64,000 nucleotides of DNA from positions 248,001 to 312,000 of the forward strand of contig NZ_JAFBED010000003.1 of NCBI RefSeq assembly GCF_016908565.1, given 5' to 3'. The number at the start of each line of letters is the position of its first letter. The first letter of the stretch is position 1. Both the position numbers and the translations under genes were made by a program. This document shows positions 8,260 to 16,328 of the stretch, one piece after another. The stretch is from Sutcliffiella tianshenii (GTDB taxonomy: Bacteria > Bacillota > Bacilli > Bacillales > Bacillaceae_I). The notes below the pieces were generated by a model. It worked only from the letters and a program-made list of their open reading frames with translations. It made no database searches and was not told the DNA's origin.

Positions 8260-9066
8260 TTGAAAAAGTTTCGTTTGTTGATTGCAAGCATTGCCAGTAT
8301 TTTTGCATTTTCAGTGTTAAGTAGTTTTGCAAGTGCAGATGATCATGCAATGGTACGTATCATCCATGCTTCTCCTGATGCACCGGCGGTAGACGTATTT
8401 GTAAATGGTGAGGCTGTCGTGGAAAATGCTTCTTTTAAAGCTGCTACAGATTATATGAAACTTCCGGCAGGTACTCACAAAGTTGAGATTTATGCGACTG
8501 GGACAATGGGAGAAGCAGATCCTGTCATTGCAACCGACTTGACTGTTGATGCAGGGATGTCCTACACAGTGGCTGCGATCAACACTGTGGCAAACTTGGA
8601 ACTTTCCGTTACAACGGATAACAACATGGTAGAGGAAGGAAAGGCCAAGATCCGTGTTGGTCACTTCTCCCCTGATGCCCCTGCGGTGAATGTAGGTCTG
8701 ATCGGTGGGGATGATGTATTCTCTGGAGCTGAATTTAAGGCTGTGACAGACTATATGGCATTGGATGCCGGTTCCTATGACTTGGAAGTCCGCACTGCAG
8801 AAGGCGGACAACAAGTATTGGACCTATCCGGAACTGCACTTGAAGCCAATAAAGTATATTCCGTATATGCCATCAACACAGTGGATAGCATTGAAGTATT
8901 AGTATTGGTGGACAACACAATGATGCCAAGCGAAATGCCGCAGACTGGAATGGGTGGAGCTTCCTCTCCTGCTTCTGAAGGCATCAATACTTGGGCAGCA
9001 ATCGGTGCTCTTGCGTTAGTGGGAGCTGCCATCATTGGGATCCGTCGCTTTGCGGCACATAAATAA
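8260..9066 (+). CDS. Cell-surface protein with two DUF4397 domains and a sortase sorting signal
   Basis: A 268-aa secreted protein that starts at TTG after AAAAGGAGAGATTCTA. A signal peptide (1-26, cut after ASA) is followed by two repeated DUF4397 beta-domains (about 30-125 and 129-222), each with the motif SPDAPAV. The C-terminus is a cell-wall sorting signal: MPQTG (226-230), a 19-residue hydrophobic segment and the positively charged tail RRFAAHK. MPQTG departs from LPxTG only at the first position. The next gene, which overlaps it, encodes a sortase, so the two are very probably enzyme and substrate. DUF4397 proteins have no known enzymatic role; a wall-attached binding or structural role is inferred. 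Confidence 0.9.
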   Translation: MKKFRLLIASIASIFAFSVLSSFASADDHAMVRIIHASPDAPAVDVFVNGEAVVENASFKAATDYMKLPAGTHKVEIYATGTMGEADPVIATDLTVDAGMSYTVAAINTVANLELSVTTDNNMVEEGKAKIRVGHFSPDAPAVNVGLIGGDDVFSGAEFKAVTDYMALDAGSYDLEVRTAEGGQQVLDLSGTALEANKVYSVYAINTVDSIEVLVLVDNTMMPSEMPQTGMGGASSPASEGINTWAAIGALALVGAAIIGIRRFAAHK

Positions 9067-9712
9067 GCTGATTCTTCCCTTCTTTGCACTGGCAATTCTC
9101 ATCGGGTGTCAACCGAGCGGAAATTCCAGTGCCCCTACACCGGAGCCGGAGCAACCTTCGCCGGCTCCGGTGGTAGAGAAGGTTGAGGCAGGCACAAAAA
9201 ATCATGAGGTAGAAATCAAAAGCTCAGAGGGCACTTCCTCTAAAACGCCAAAACCTGCATATATAGCCGTCACCCCCATTCAATTACGCATACCTTCAAT
9301 AAACGTGGACGCTCCCATAGAGCCTCAGGGACTGATGGAAAACGGGGAAATGGAAGTCCCGGATGATGGAGAAACCATTGGATGGTATGAACCAGGGACG
9401 AAACCTGGAGGAATGGGCAACGCCGTGCTGGTAGGCCATGTTGATGATTACACAGGACCCGCCATCTTTTTTAATCTAAAAAAGCTTGAGGTCGGGGATG
9501 AAATCCTGGTTGATGGAGAGAATGGGGAGACCCTGACATTTGTGGTAAAAGATAAACAGGCGTACCCTTATGACCAAGCGCCGATAAGAGAAATATTTGG
9601 ACCAAGCAACAATAACAGGTTGAACCTGATAACGTGTACAGGCTTGTACAACCGTTCCACCCAAAACCATGAGGAGCGGCTTGTTGTCTACACAGAGCTT
9701 AAAGAAAGCTAA
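9035..9712 (+). CDS. Class F-like sortase predicted to be a lipoprotein
   Basis: Transpeptidase that should attach the upstream MPQTG protein to the cell wall. The start is TTG with GGGAG nine bases before it, inside the upstream gene (32-bp overlap, out of frame), so translation is coupled. The 225-aa product has basic residues, a hydrophobic core and the lipobox LIGC (Cys25), then a Pro/Ser/Thr-rich linker. A sortase domain (about 77-222) follows with H135 (VGHVDDYTG), C201 (LITCTG) and R215 (HEERLVVY). The YNRSTQNHEERLVVYT ending is typical of class F enzymes. Anchoring by a lipid instead of a membrane helix is unusual. A terminator begins at the stop codon. Confidence 0.88.
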   Translation: MGSVALRHINKLILPFFALAILIGCQPSGNSSAPTPEPEQPSPAPVVEKVEAGTKNHEVEIKSSEGTSSKTPKPAYIAVTPIQLRIPSINVDAPIEPQGLMENGEMEVPDDGETIGWYEPGTKPGGMGNAVLVGHVDDYTGPAIFFNLKKLEVGDEILVDGENGETLTFVVKDKQAYPYDQAPIREIFGPSNNNRLNLITCTGLYNRSTQNHEERLVVYTELKES

Positions 9713-9750
9713 AAGCACCCAACACTTATTGCGTTTTGGGTGCTTTTAGT
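9709..9750. terminator. Bidirectional terminator between sortase and the one-TM protein gene
   Basis: Perfect 14-bp stem CTAAAAGCACCCAA/TTGGGTGCTTTTAG; both flanking stop codons lie within it. Confidence 0.88.
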
Positions 9751-10306
9751 ATGTTTTAAAATAAAAACGGATGGTTCCGTCCTCTAATTGTTCATAGTCG
9801 ATGTTGGCTCTATCCATCGCTGTTATCAGACTATCTTTCTCTTCTTCCTCCAGTTTAGCAATTTGCTCAAACTTTTCCCCCGCAACCTGACGAGATCGGT
9901 TTCCAAGAGAGTAGCCATAAACTGCCGCATATCTTTCAGTCAATATGGCATTCACCTTGTCCTTATGTTCAAGAAATTCCCGCGGCGCATCGAGCGCTTT
10001 GGCTTCTGCCACTTTCTGCTTCATGGTTTCGAGATCTTTCTCCGCTAAGGTAAAATTGTCATTTTCCCCATTCGCGTACAACTTGAAGGGTTCAGTTAGC
10101 TGTTCGGCATCCTTCAGAATCTTATCCGAAGCCGAGATATAATCACTGATCCTTTTTTCCTTATTTACAGAAATCCCATCATAAAATAATAGCAAGGTTA
10201 ATACTCCTATGATGATGGTACAGGCAATTAGGAAGTAGGTGATCATTCGATCCAAGGAAAAGGACTCTTCCTCGTTATTTTCCTCTATCTTTCTTTTACT
10301 GGACAT
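9746..10306 (-). CDS. Single-pass membrane protein with helical extracytoplasmic domain
   Basis: Unrecognised protein of 185 aa. A charged cytoplasmic N-terminus rich in Glu is followed by one membrane helix (about 20-42) and about 140 mostly helical residues that should lie outside the cell (KDAEQLTEPFKLY, DLETMKQKVAEAKAL). The ATG giving MSSKRKIEENNEEE has a weak GGGGAA site; another in-frame ATG lies 33 bp upstream but lacks a site. It converges with the sortase gene and is divergent from mreBH. The domain resembles bacterial DUF-type four-helix sensors, but there is no recognisable motif. Confidence 0.7.
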   Translation of the reverse strand: MSSKRKIEENNEEESFSLDRMITYFLIACTIIIGVLTLLLFYDGISVNKEKRISDYISASDKILKDAEQLTEPFKLYANGENDNFTLAEKDLETMKQKVAEAKALDAPREFLEHKDKVNAILTERYAAVYGYSLGNRSRQVAGEKFEQIAKLEEEEKDSLITAMDRANIDYEQLEDGTIRFYFKTY

Positions 10307-10474
10307 AGGCACGATTCCCCGTTGATTTTTTTCCAACATATCATAAAATGACTATATTTTCCACTAAAGGGTATACATCTAAGTGGGATTAAAGATGATA
10401 CAAGTAAACAGAAAAGCCTAGTAAACTTCTTAATTTTTACAAGTAGTTTATTACCATATTATACTATTACTTTT

Positions 10475-10507
10475 ACCCCCACAAAACGACATTTTTCTTA
10501 GAACGTA
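10475..10507 (+). promoter_or_regulatory. Possible SigI-type promoter for mreBH
   Basis: ACCCCC at 10475-10480 and CGTA at 10504-10507 match the reported SigI elements of B. subtilis (CCCCC-rich -35 and CGWA -10), and mreBH is a known SigI target. The 23-bp gap is longer than I would expect, so the -10 assignment is uncertain. Confidence 0.35.
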
Positions 10508-10549
10508 TATAAGAGACCTAAACTAAAAGAATGATTGGGTGAAGTGACT

Positions 10550-11557
10550 ATGTTTTCAACAACGGAAATTGGTATTGACTTAGGTACAGCGAATACGCTG
10601 GTATACAGTAAATCTAAAGGGATCGTGTTCAATGAACCGTCCGTAGTGGCAATTGATCTAGAAACTAAGGCTGTTCTTGCAGTAGGAACAGAAGCAAAGA
10701 ATATGATTGGTAAAACACCTGGCAGAATCGTTGCCGTTCGACCTTTAAAAGATGGTGTCATCGCAGACTTCGATATCACCACAAGCATGCTTAAACAAAT
10801 CATGAAACAAGCTGGTAAAGCGATGGGCTTCTCCATCCGCAAACCAAGCGTCGTGGTTTGTACACCATCCGGTTCTACATCCGTGGAACGCAGAGCGATC
10901 CAGGATGCCGTGAAAAATTGCGGAGCGAAGCATGTACATCTGATTGAAGAGCCGGTAGCAGCTGCAATCGGTGCAGATCTTCCTGTTGACGAGCCAGTTG
11001 CAAACGTGGTTGTCGATATCGGCGGAGGTACAACGGAAGTAGCGATCATCTCTTACGGTGGCGTCGTTTCCTGTAATTCCATCCGTGTAGGTGGGGACCA
11101 GTTTGACGAAGATATCGTTCATCACGTACGTAAGAACTACAACCTTCTAATTGGGGAGCGTACAGCTGAGAACATCAAGATGACAATCGGCTATGCACTT
11201 GTCGAGCATGAAGAATTGACAATGGAAATCCGCGGCCGTGACCTTGTAACAGGTTTGCCGAAGACGATTGAATTGCATTCTACAGAAATTCAAAAATCCA
11301 TCAGGGAATCCCTTCTGCACATTCTGGAAGCCATCCGTGCAACATTAGAGGATTGCCCACCTGAACTGAGTGGAGACATCGTTGACAGAGGTGTCATCAT
11401 CACTGGTGGCGGAGCATTGCTGAATGGCATGCAGGAATGGTTGAGCAACGAGATTGTTGTTCCTGTGTATGTAGCTCCAAATCCTTTGGAATCCGTAGCG
11501 ATCGGAACAGGAAAGTCCTTGACGTTCCTTCATAAGCTTCAGAAGGCTGCGACATAA
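10550..11557 (+). CDS. mreBH: MreBH, actin-like cell-shape protein
   Basis: Bacterial actin homologue that moves with the cell-wall elongation machinery; in B. subtilis it directs the endopeptidase LytE to the lateral wall. The 335-aa protein has the actin-fold ATP motifs: phosphate-1 [15 protein letters not shown] (residues 7-21), phosphate-2 [13 protein letters not shown] near 154 and adenosine motif [12 protein letters not shown] near 282. Length and the N-terminal [12 protein letters not shown] match MreBH better than MreB or Mbl. I start at the ATG after GGGTGAAGTGACT, five codons inside the longest frame. It is monocistronic with its own terminator. A SigI-like CCCCC/CGTA pair lies upstream. 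Confidence 0.92.
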   Translation: MFSTTEIGIDLGTANTLVYSKSKGIVFNEPSVVAIDLETKAVLAVGTEAKNMIGKTPGRIVAVRPLKDGVIADFDITTSMLKQIMKQAGKAMGFSIRKPSVVVCTPSGSTSVERRAIQDAVKNCGAKHVHLIEEPVAAAIGADLPVDEPVANVVVDIGGGTTEVAIISYGGVVSCNSIRVGGDQFDEDIVHHVRKNYNLLIGERTAENIKMTIGYALVEHEELTMEIRGRDLVTGLPKTIELHSTEIQKSIRESLLHILEAIRATLEDCPPELSGDIVDRGVIITGGGALLNGMQEWLSNEIVVPVYVAPNPLESVAIGTGKSLTFLHKLQKAAT

Positions 11558-11567
11558 TCATTTAATT

Positions 11568-11624
11568 GAAAGAGCCCATCCCATGTGTCAGTTGTTTAGA
11601 CTGCGAGGGGATAGGCTCTTTTTT
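11568..11624 (+). terminator. Terminator of mreBH
   Basis: AAGAGCC and TCCC pair with GGGA and GGCTCTT across a 27-nt loop region; six T follow. Confidence 0.85.
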
Positions 11625-11635
11625 GATTAAATCGC

Positions 11636-11680
11636 AACAAAAAAACGAGTACGAACCTCGTAAGGTTACATACTCGTTTA
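11636..11680 (-). terminator. Terminator of yeeI
   Basis: Minus-strand stem AACGAGTA/TACTCGTT with an inner pairing AACC/GGTT, then seven T. Confidence 0.88.
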
Positions 11681-11683
11681 TTT

Positions 11684-12403
11684 TCATTCGCCTAAATCAA
11701 CATTATGATAAACGCGTTGAACATCCTCGAGGTCTTCCAATGCATCAATCAGCTTCTCGAATTGCGCAATGGAATCTTCCGGGATTTCCACTTCGTTCTG
11801 GGCAAGCATCGTCAATTCCGCAACGGTGAATTCGGTGATTCCCGCTTCCTTCAGTGCTGCCTGGATGGCATGGAATTGGTCCGGCTCCGCGTAGATGATG
11901 ACAGACTCTTCCTCTTCAAAAATGTCACGTGCATCAAGATCCGCTTCCATCAGGATTTCCATGATGTCGTCTTCTGTTTTACCTTCGATACCAAACACTG
12001 CTGTATTATCGAACATGTAGGAAACGGATCCACTCACGCCCATGTTTCCGCCGTTTTTCCCGAACGCAGCTCGCACTTCTGAGGCTGTACGGTTCACGTT
12101 GTTTGTCAAAGCATCCACGATGATCATGGAGCCGTTAGGACCGAACCCTTCGTAGCGAAGCTCATCATAGCTTTCCTCGCCGCCGCCCTTGGCCTTATCA
12201 ATCGCACGGTCGATGATGTTCTTCGGTACGTTGTAGGTTTTCGCACGTTCAAGTACAAATTTCAGCGCCATATTGGACTCCGGATCCGGCTCGCCCTGCT
12301 TTGCCGCTACGTAGATTTCCAAAGCGAATTTTGAATAGACACGGCTTGTATTGGCATCCTTCGCCGCTTTCTTTTCTTTGATATTATTCCATTTACGACC
12401 CAT
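11684..12403 (-). CDS. yeeI: YebC/PmpR-family protein YeeI
   Basis: A 239-aa member of the YebC/PmpR family (former TACO1 group). These have been described as DNA-binding regulators and, more recently, as factors that relieve ribosome stalling at proline-rich stretches. The N-terminal [20 protein letters not shown], the central [20 protein letters not shown] and the C-terminal [20 protein letters not shown] are family signatures. The start and length match B. subtilis YeeI; I use the ATG after GAGAGTGAAAT, not the longer frame. It is a single gene with its own terminator, convergent with mreBH. Confidence 0.93.
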   Translation of the reverse strand: MGRKWNNIKEKKAAKDANTSRVYSKFALEIYVAAKQGEPDPESNMALKFVLERAKTYNVPKNIIDRAIDKAKGGGEESYDELRYEGFGPNGSMIIVDALTNNVNRTASEVRAAFGKNGGNMGVSGSVSYMFDNTAVFGIEGKTEDDIMEILMEADLDARDIFEEEESVIIYAEPDQFHAIQAALKEAGITEFTVAELTMLAQNEVEIPEDSIAQFEKLIDALEDLEDVQRVYHNVDLGE

Positions 12404-12513
12404 ATATTTCACTCTCTTTCCTGACTTTGAATCCTCTAATTCCACTATCCATTATATCAGATTTTTTTGGGGAGAAATATTAAAATAGTAGCATACGGTT
12501 GGATGCCCCTCTG

Positions 12514-13650
12514 CTAGCTTCCTAATCGATAGATTTGAAGAAACCGTCTTACCGCTTTATATAAAAGCCCGGGACCTGCAGCCATCGCCTCTTCCAATGT
12601 CATCGGACCTTCAATAATAGGAAGTGCCAGAGTGACTCCATCCTGCTCCAGTTTGTCTGCACCCTCATCCACGATTCCCGCAAATGCGATGACAGGTATG
12701 TGATGCCCCCGAGCGATCCGTGCAATGCCAACAGGCACTTTCCCATAGGCAGACTGCGCATCAATCTTGCCTTCCCCTGTAATGATCAAGTCGGTTCCAG
12801 TAAGATGCCGCTCAAAATTGGCTAGATCCAATACGAGTTCCAATCCACTTCTGAATTCTGCATTCATGACAGATCTCAGCAGGAAGCCTATGCCCCCTGC
12901 CGCTCCACTTCCCGGAAGCTCCGACATTTTATTCCTCCAGGTAGCCTCTTCTACCAACCTTGCAAAATGAGCCATCCCAGCTTCAAATCGATCAAGTTCT
13001 TCAGCATGCACACCTTTTTGAGGACCAAAGATCCTGATGGCCCCTTCGTCACCGAGCAAAGGATTTGTCACATCAGAGGCAATGATCAGATTCACACCTG
13101 CCAATCTCGCATCAAGCCCCGTAAAGTCCAACTGTCCTATTTTCCAAAGTTCTCCGCCTACTCGGTCCAACTCATTACCCAGTGTATCGAAAACCTTCAT
13201 GCCAAGTGCCTGCAGAATACCTACACCACCATCGACCGTAGCGCTTCCCCCTAGGCCAAGAATGATCGTTTTAGCGCCAATCAAAAGCGCATGTCCGATA
13301 AGTTGCCCTGTGCCAAAAGTAGAGGCTGAGTGAGGATCAAGCTCATTTCCTTTTAACAAAGTCAGTCCCGAAGCTGCGGCAGTTTCTATGACAGCCAGAT
13401 GTTGCTCTGGCAGCCAGCCATAGCCTGCCTGTATCTCACGTCCAATGGGGTCCAGGACTTGTGTAAGGACCATTTCCCCTTTAACCGCCTGCAGAACAGC
13501 CTCGACTGTCCCTTCCCCGCCATCTGCCATGGGAAGCTCGACAATTTCCGTTGCCGGGATGACATCGAGAATCGCACGCTTGATTTGCCTTCCAGCCTCC
13601 ACACTTGTCATGGACCCTTTAAACGAATCTGGTGCCACGATTATTTTCAT
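12514..13650 (-). CDS. glxK: Glycerate kinase (GarK/GlxK family)
   Basis: ATP-dependent phosphorylation of D-glycerate, giving 2-phosphoglycerate in the GarK/GlxK family. The 378-aa protein shows the family start KIIVAPDSFKGSMTS, MADGGEGTVEAV near residue 42, GLGGSATVDGGVGILQALG near 131-149, SGAAGGIGF near 246 and ITGEGKIDAQSAYGK near 290. AAAGGAGGAACAGG precedes the ATG. It starts 12 bp after the nos stop codon, so the two should be co-transcribed, though no metabolic link between nitric oxide synthesis and glycerate is known to me. No clear terminator follows. Confidence 0.93.
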   Translation of the reverse strand: MKIIVAPDSFKGSMTSVEAGRQIKRAILDVIPATEIVELPMADGGEGTVEAVLQAVKGEMVLTQVLDPIGREIQAGYGWLPEQHLAVIETAAASGLTLLKGNELDPHSASTFGTGQLIGHALLIGAKTIILGLGGSATVDGGVGILQALGMKVFDTLGNELDRVGGELWKIGQLDFTGLDARLAGVNLIIASDVTNPLLGDEGAIRIFGPQKGVHAEELDRFEAGMAHFARLVEEATWRNKMSELPGSGAAGGIGFLLRSVMNAEFRSGLELVLDLANFERHLTGTDLIITGEGKIDAQSAYGKVPVGIARIARGHHIPVIAFAGIVDEGADKLEQDGVTLALPIIEGPMTLEEAMAAGPGLLYKAVRRFLQIYRLGS

Positions 13651-13662
13651 CCTGTTCCTCCT

Positions 13663-14751
13663 TTAATAGAGCTTCTTTTGATAAAAGTAATTCGGGGAGA
13701 CTATCTTATCCTCGTACGAATGGTGGAAAATATGGGTCGCGGCAGGTGAAACAGGCGGGATCAGCCACGCCCATTCTCCTGTCACATGACGGCAGCTCTT
13801 CTCTTCCTGCTGTTCAAAATGCTGGAATTGCATCGCGGCCGTATGATGGTCGACGATACTGACCCCCATCTCCTTAAAAGAGTGCAGAACTGCTACATTC
13901 AGTTCGATCAAGGCCTTATCCCTCCATAGCGTTGCGTTCGTTGTCGTGTCTAGCCCCATGATGCTTGCGACCTTTGGAATCATATTGTATCTGTCTTTAT
14001 CGGCAAAATTCCGCGCACCAATCTCCGTTTCCATATACCAACCATTGAATGGGGCTGCTGTATAGTGTATTCCTCCGATTTCAAGCTTCATATCGGAAAT
14101 AAGGGGCGTTCCATACCATTTCAGTTGGAGGTCTTGAAACTGCGGGATTTCCGGGTGATGAATCGGCACCTCCAACACAATGTCATCCGGGATCGGATAC
14201 AGCTTAGGTTCTGCACCATCGATTTGTATGACGAGCGGCAGAATATCAAAATGCGTTCGCTGCCCTTCCCAGCCAAGCTCCTCACATACCTTAGTGAAGA
14301 GAATCGATGCGGGATCACCGATTGTCCCGTGTTCTGTTTCATAGCCCGCATACCTGAGCAGCTGGTGGTTCCAGATCCTTATTTCGCTTTCTTCCTTCTT
14401 TTCTCTGAAAATAGTGATTGTCGGCCTGATCTTCCCTTTATTTGTGGCAAAATCGATATGATGAAAAAGTGCTTTTGCAATCTCATCTTCGCTGTCCAAA
14501 TTTCTTCTATCCATTACATGAAGCGCATTCCAAAAAAGCCGGCCGATACAGCGGTTGCTGTTGCGCCAAGCCATTTTCGCCCCATGCTCCAACTCTTCAT
14601 ATGTATGCTCATATGTACCATAAAACTGTATATCATCTTTTACTTCCTGCAGCCTGAATGCAAGCTCTTCTGCTGGTTTTCCGAGCTCTGAATAGCACTG
14701 TCTGATAAATTCCTCTGCCTTCTGAAGGAGAGTTTGCTCTTTTTCTGTCAA
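13663..14751 (-). CDS. nos: Bacterial nitric oxide synthase, oxygenase domain
   Basis: Heme-thiolate enzyme oxidising L-arginine to citrulline and nitric oxide; it lacks the reductase domain of animal enzymes and borrows electrons from cellular flavodoxin-type reductases. The 362-aa protein carries the proximal heme ligand C68 in [10 protein letters not shown], the substrate site [14 protein letters not shown] near 229-242, and HHTAAMQF and [13 protein letters not shown] for pterin and dimer contacts. I choose the TTG start six bases after GAGGTG; the GTG three codons upstream lies inside that site. The length then agrees with B. subtilis Nos (about 363). It is first in a two-gene unit with glxK. 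Confidence 0.95.
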   Translation of the reverse strand: MTEKEQTLLQKAEEFIRQCYSELGKPAEELAFRLQEVKDDIQFYGTYEHTYEELEHGAKMAWRNSNRCIGRLFWNALHVMDRRNLDSEDEIAKALFHHIDFATNKGKIRPTITIFREKKEESEIRIWNHQLLRYAGYETEHGTIGDPASILFTKVCEELGWEGQRTHFDILPLVIQIDGAEPKLYPIPDDIVLEVPIHHPEIPQFQDLQLKWYGTPLISDMKLEIGGIHYTAAPFNGWYMETEIGARNFADKDRYNMIPKVASIMGLDTTTNATLWRDKALIELNVAVLHSFKEMGVSIVDHHTAAMQFQHFEQQEEKSCRHVTGEWAWLIPPVSPAATHIFHHSYEDKIVSPNYFYQKKLY

Positions 14752-14876
14752 GATGTCCACCTCAAAATTGAATTCCTTGCCCCCTATTGTATACTGATTT
14801 GTTTTGGAAAAGAAATATTAGGTATGTGGTAAGTTTTTTCAGTGTTTATGGACTTGATTTTTGCGGCTGAGGTTCG

Positions 14877-15002
14877 TATTCTGTCGGGAATCAGCGGTAT
14901 TCTGTCCACTTTTTGCGGCATTCTGTCGAGATGGAGGCATATTCTGTCCACTTTACGCCTTTTTCTGTCCAAAAGATCCTACATTCTGACAACTTTACAA
15001 AA
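14877..15002 (+). repeat. 21-bp repeat array A (six units)
   Basis: Six consecutive units of exactly 21 bp with consensus YATTCTGTCCACTTT followed by about six variable bases often containing GCGG. The CTGTC/CTGAC core falls at 14881, 14902, 14923, 14944, 14965 and 14986. The last unit ends ACTTTACAAAA. It occupies most of the 302-bp gap between yitT and nos, 51 bp beyond the yitT stop. Related arrays lie at 18618 and 30380. Confidence 0.95.
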
Positions 15003-15053
15003 TCCACCAATTGAAAAAGCGAGCCGCTACATGCGACCCGCCTGTCCATCACT

Positions 15054-15902
15054 TCAAGCCAATTGTTTAAAATTCTGACCCAAGATCTCTTTCATATTAT
15101 GCACCGTAATGAATGCCTGCTTGTCCGTTGCACCGATGTACTTTTTCAAGCGTGTAAAATCCTTACGGCTCAAGACGGTTGTAATAACTTCCTTTTCGTC
15201 AGATGTAAAAGCGCCTTTGGCATAATGGATCGTGGCACCGCGACCAAGCTGCCCGACGATATAGGAACGGATCTGTGCACTCTCACTGCTGATGATCACC
15301 ACTTCGCGCATTTCATTAACCTGCTGCAACGTATAGTCGATCACAAGTCCATTCAGGATGACACCGAACACCGCATACATGCCAACCTCCGGACCGAACA
15401 CAAGAATGGATGAAAGCGCGATGAAGATATCGGCCAATAAAACTCCACGCCCCATATCAATCGAGAGGTATTTATTCAGTATCAAGGCAATGATGTCCGT
15501 CCCCCCTGTGGAAGCGCGTTGATTGAATACAAGTGCTATCCCAAGCGCGGCGATGCACTGCCCGATAATCAACTGGATCAATATGTCCTCACTAAGCGGA
15601 TTGGAGATCGGGAACAGCCACTCCAACAGCCATACCATCACAGACAGCATGATGCTCGCATAGATGGTTTTTGCCCCAAATGCAAAACCAAGCAAAATAA
15701 AACCCACGACAAAAAGAACTGCATTCACAATCAGCATCAGGACACCTATAGAAAGGCCTGGAAAAACGTCATTCAGGATGATGGATAGCCCACTGACCCC
15801 ACCGGTAGCCAAGCTGTTCGGGGATAGGAAGAAATGTACATGTATGGCAACGAATAGAGGACCAATATGGAGAAATAAAAATGTTTTCAAGTTTTTGTTC
15901 AA
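15054..15902 (-). CDS. YitT-family membrane protein with DUF2179 domain
   Basis: A 282-aa protein: five or six membrane segments (about 7-195) carrying the family motifs LATGGVSGLSII near residue 33 and QRASTGGTDIIA near 127, then a cytoplasmic DUF2179 domain (about 220-275, ending YIGATDKQAFITVHNMKEILG). Bacilli have several paralogues (YitT, YpjC, YqfU, YxkD, YvjA) and transport function is suspected but unproven, so no symbol is given. I use TTG as start because AAGGAGG lies eight bases before it; the GTG three codons upstream would overlap this site. A 21-bp repeat array lies beyond its stop codon. Confidence 0.88.
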   Translation of the reverse strand: MNKNLKTFLFLHIGPLFVAIHVHFFLSPNSLATGGVSGLSIILNDVFPGLSIGVLMLIVNAVLFVVGFILLGFAFGAKTIYASIMLSVMVWLLEWLFPISNPLSEDILIQLIIGQCIAALGIALVFNQRASTGGTDIIALILNKYLSIDMGRGVLLADIFIALSSILVFGPEVGMYAVFGVILNGLVIDYTLQQVNEMREVVIISSESAQIRSYIVGQLGRGATIHYAKGAFTSDEKEVITTVLSRKDFTRLKKYIGATDKQAFITVHNMKEILGQNFKQLA

Positions 15903-16050
15903 AACGGTCACCCTCCTTCAACTGTTTTCAATGATAGTCTACGGGAGAGTATAAAGACCTTCTTAGGCATTGTAAACACCTGCAAGAGAAGTTGCACAAT
16001 TGAAAGCGATTTTATTTCCAGCTACCTGATTCAATCATTTTAATAAAATA

Positions 16051-16150
16051 CCTTTTTTAAAAGTTAATTTCTTTTTATAAATTTTCCACCTTGGTACATA
16101 AGGGTTTTGCAATCTCCTTAAACAAACGCTCGTTTAAAAATTCCTATTCC
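16051..16150. repeat. Direct repeat copy 1 with palindrome
   Basis: About 100 bp repeated with exact 172-bp offset and no net indel (partner at 16223-16322). Conserved blocks: CCTTTTTTAAAAGTTAATTT, CACATAAGG-like, and TTCGTTTAAAAATTCCTATTC-like end (20 bases shared). It contains the palindromic TTAAACAAACGCTCGTTTAA at 16118-16137. Confidence 0.85.
16118..16137. promoter_or_regulatory. TetR-operator-like palindrome, copy 1
   Basis: TTAAACAAACGCTCGTTTAA is an imperfect 20-bp palindrome with the AAC-x-AACG/CGTT look of TetR-family operators. No TetR gene is present in the window. Confidence 0.35.
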
Positions 16151-16222
16151 ACTAAAAGAAAAAGAGAGGTTTCGTCCGAAAACACGGCATTACTCCCCTT
16201 TTTCGTAAATTATTGTGGAAAT

Positions 16223-16322
16223 CCTTTTTTAAAAGTTAATTTTCCCAAAAAGCTTTTCCGCCTTGGCACATAAGGATTTTACATCCTCTTTAAACCAACG
16301 TTCGTTTAAAAATTCCTATTCT
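16223..16322. repeat. Direct repeat copy 2 with palindrome
   Basis: Second copy of the 100-bp repeat; it contains TTAAACCAACGTTCGTTTAA at 16290-16309. Between the two copies is a 72-bp unrelated stretch with no plausible gene. Confidence 0.85.
16290..16309. promoter_or_regulatory. TetR-operator-like palindrome, copy 2
   Basis: TTAAACCAACGTTCGTTTAA; symmetric around AACGTT, 172 bp from copy 1 and immediately downstream of the flippase stop codon. Confidence 0.35.
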
Positions 16323-16328
16323 GCGAAA

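Noticed and set aside
14784-14972. Open frame with DRI/KVDR-type heptad repeats across array A (and similar ones at 18506-18814 and 30341-30562)
   Set aside because: No ribosome binding site, and the frame exists only because 21 is a multiple of three; homologous arrays keep the DNA period but not a consistent start or length.
16091-16273. 60-codon frame between the two direct-repeat copies
   Set aside because: It spans the repeat boundary, has no Shine-Dalgarno site and no recognisable composition of a protein.
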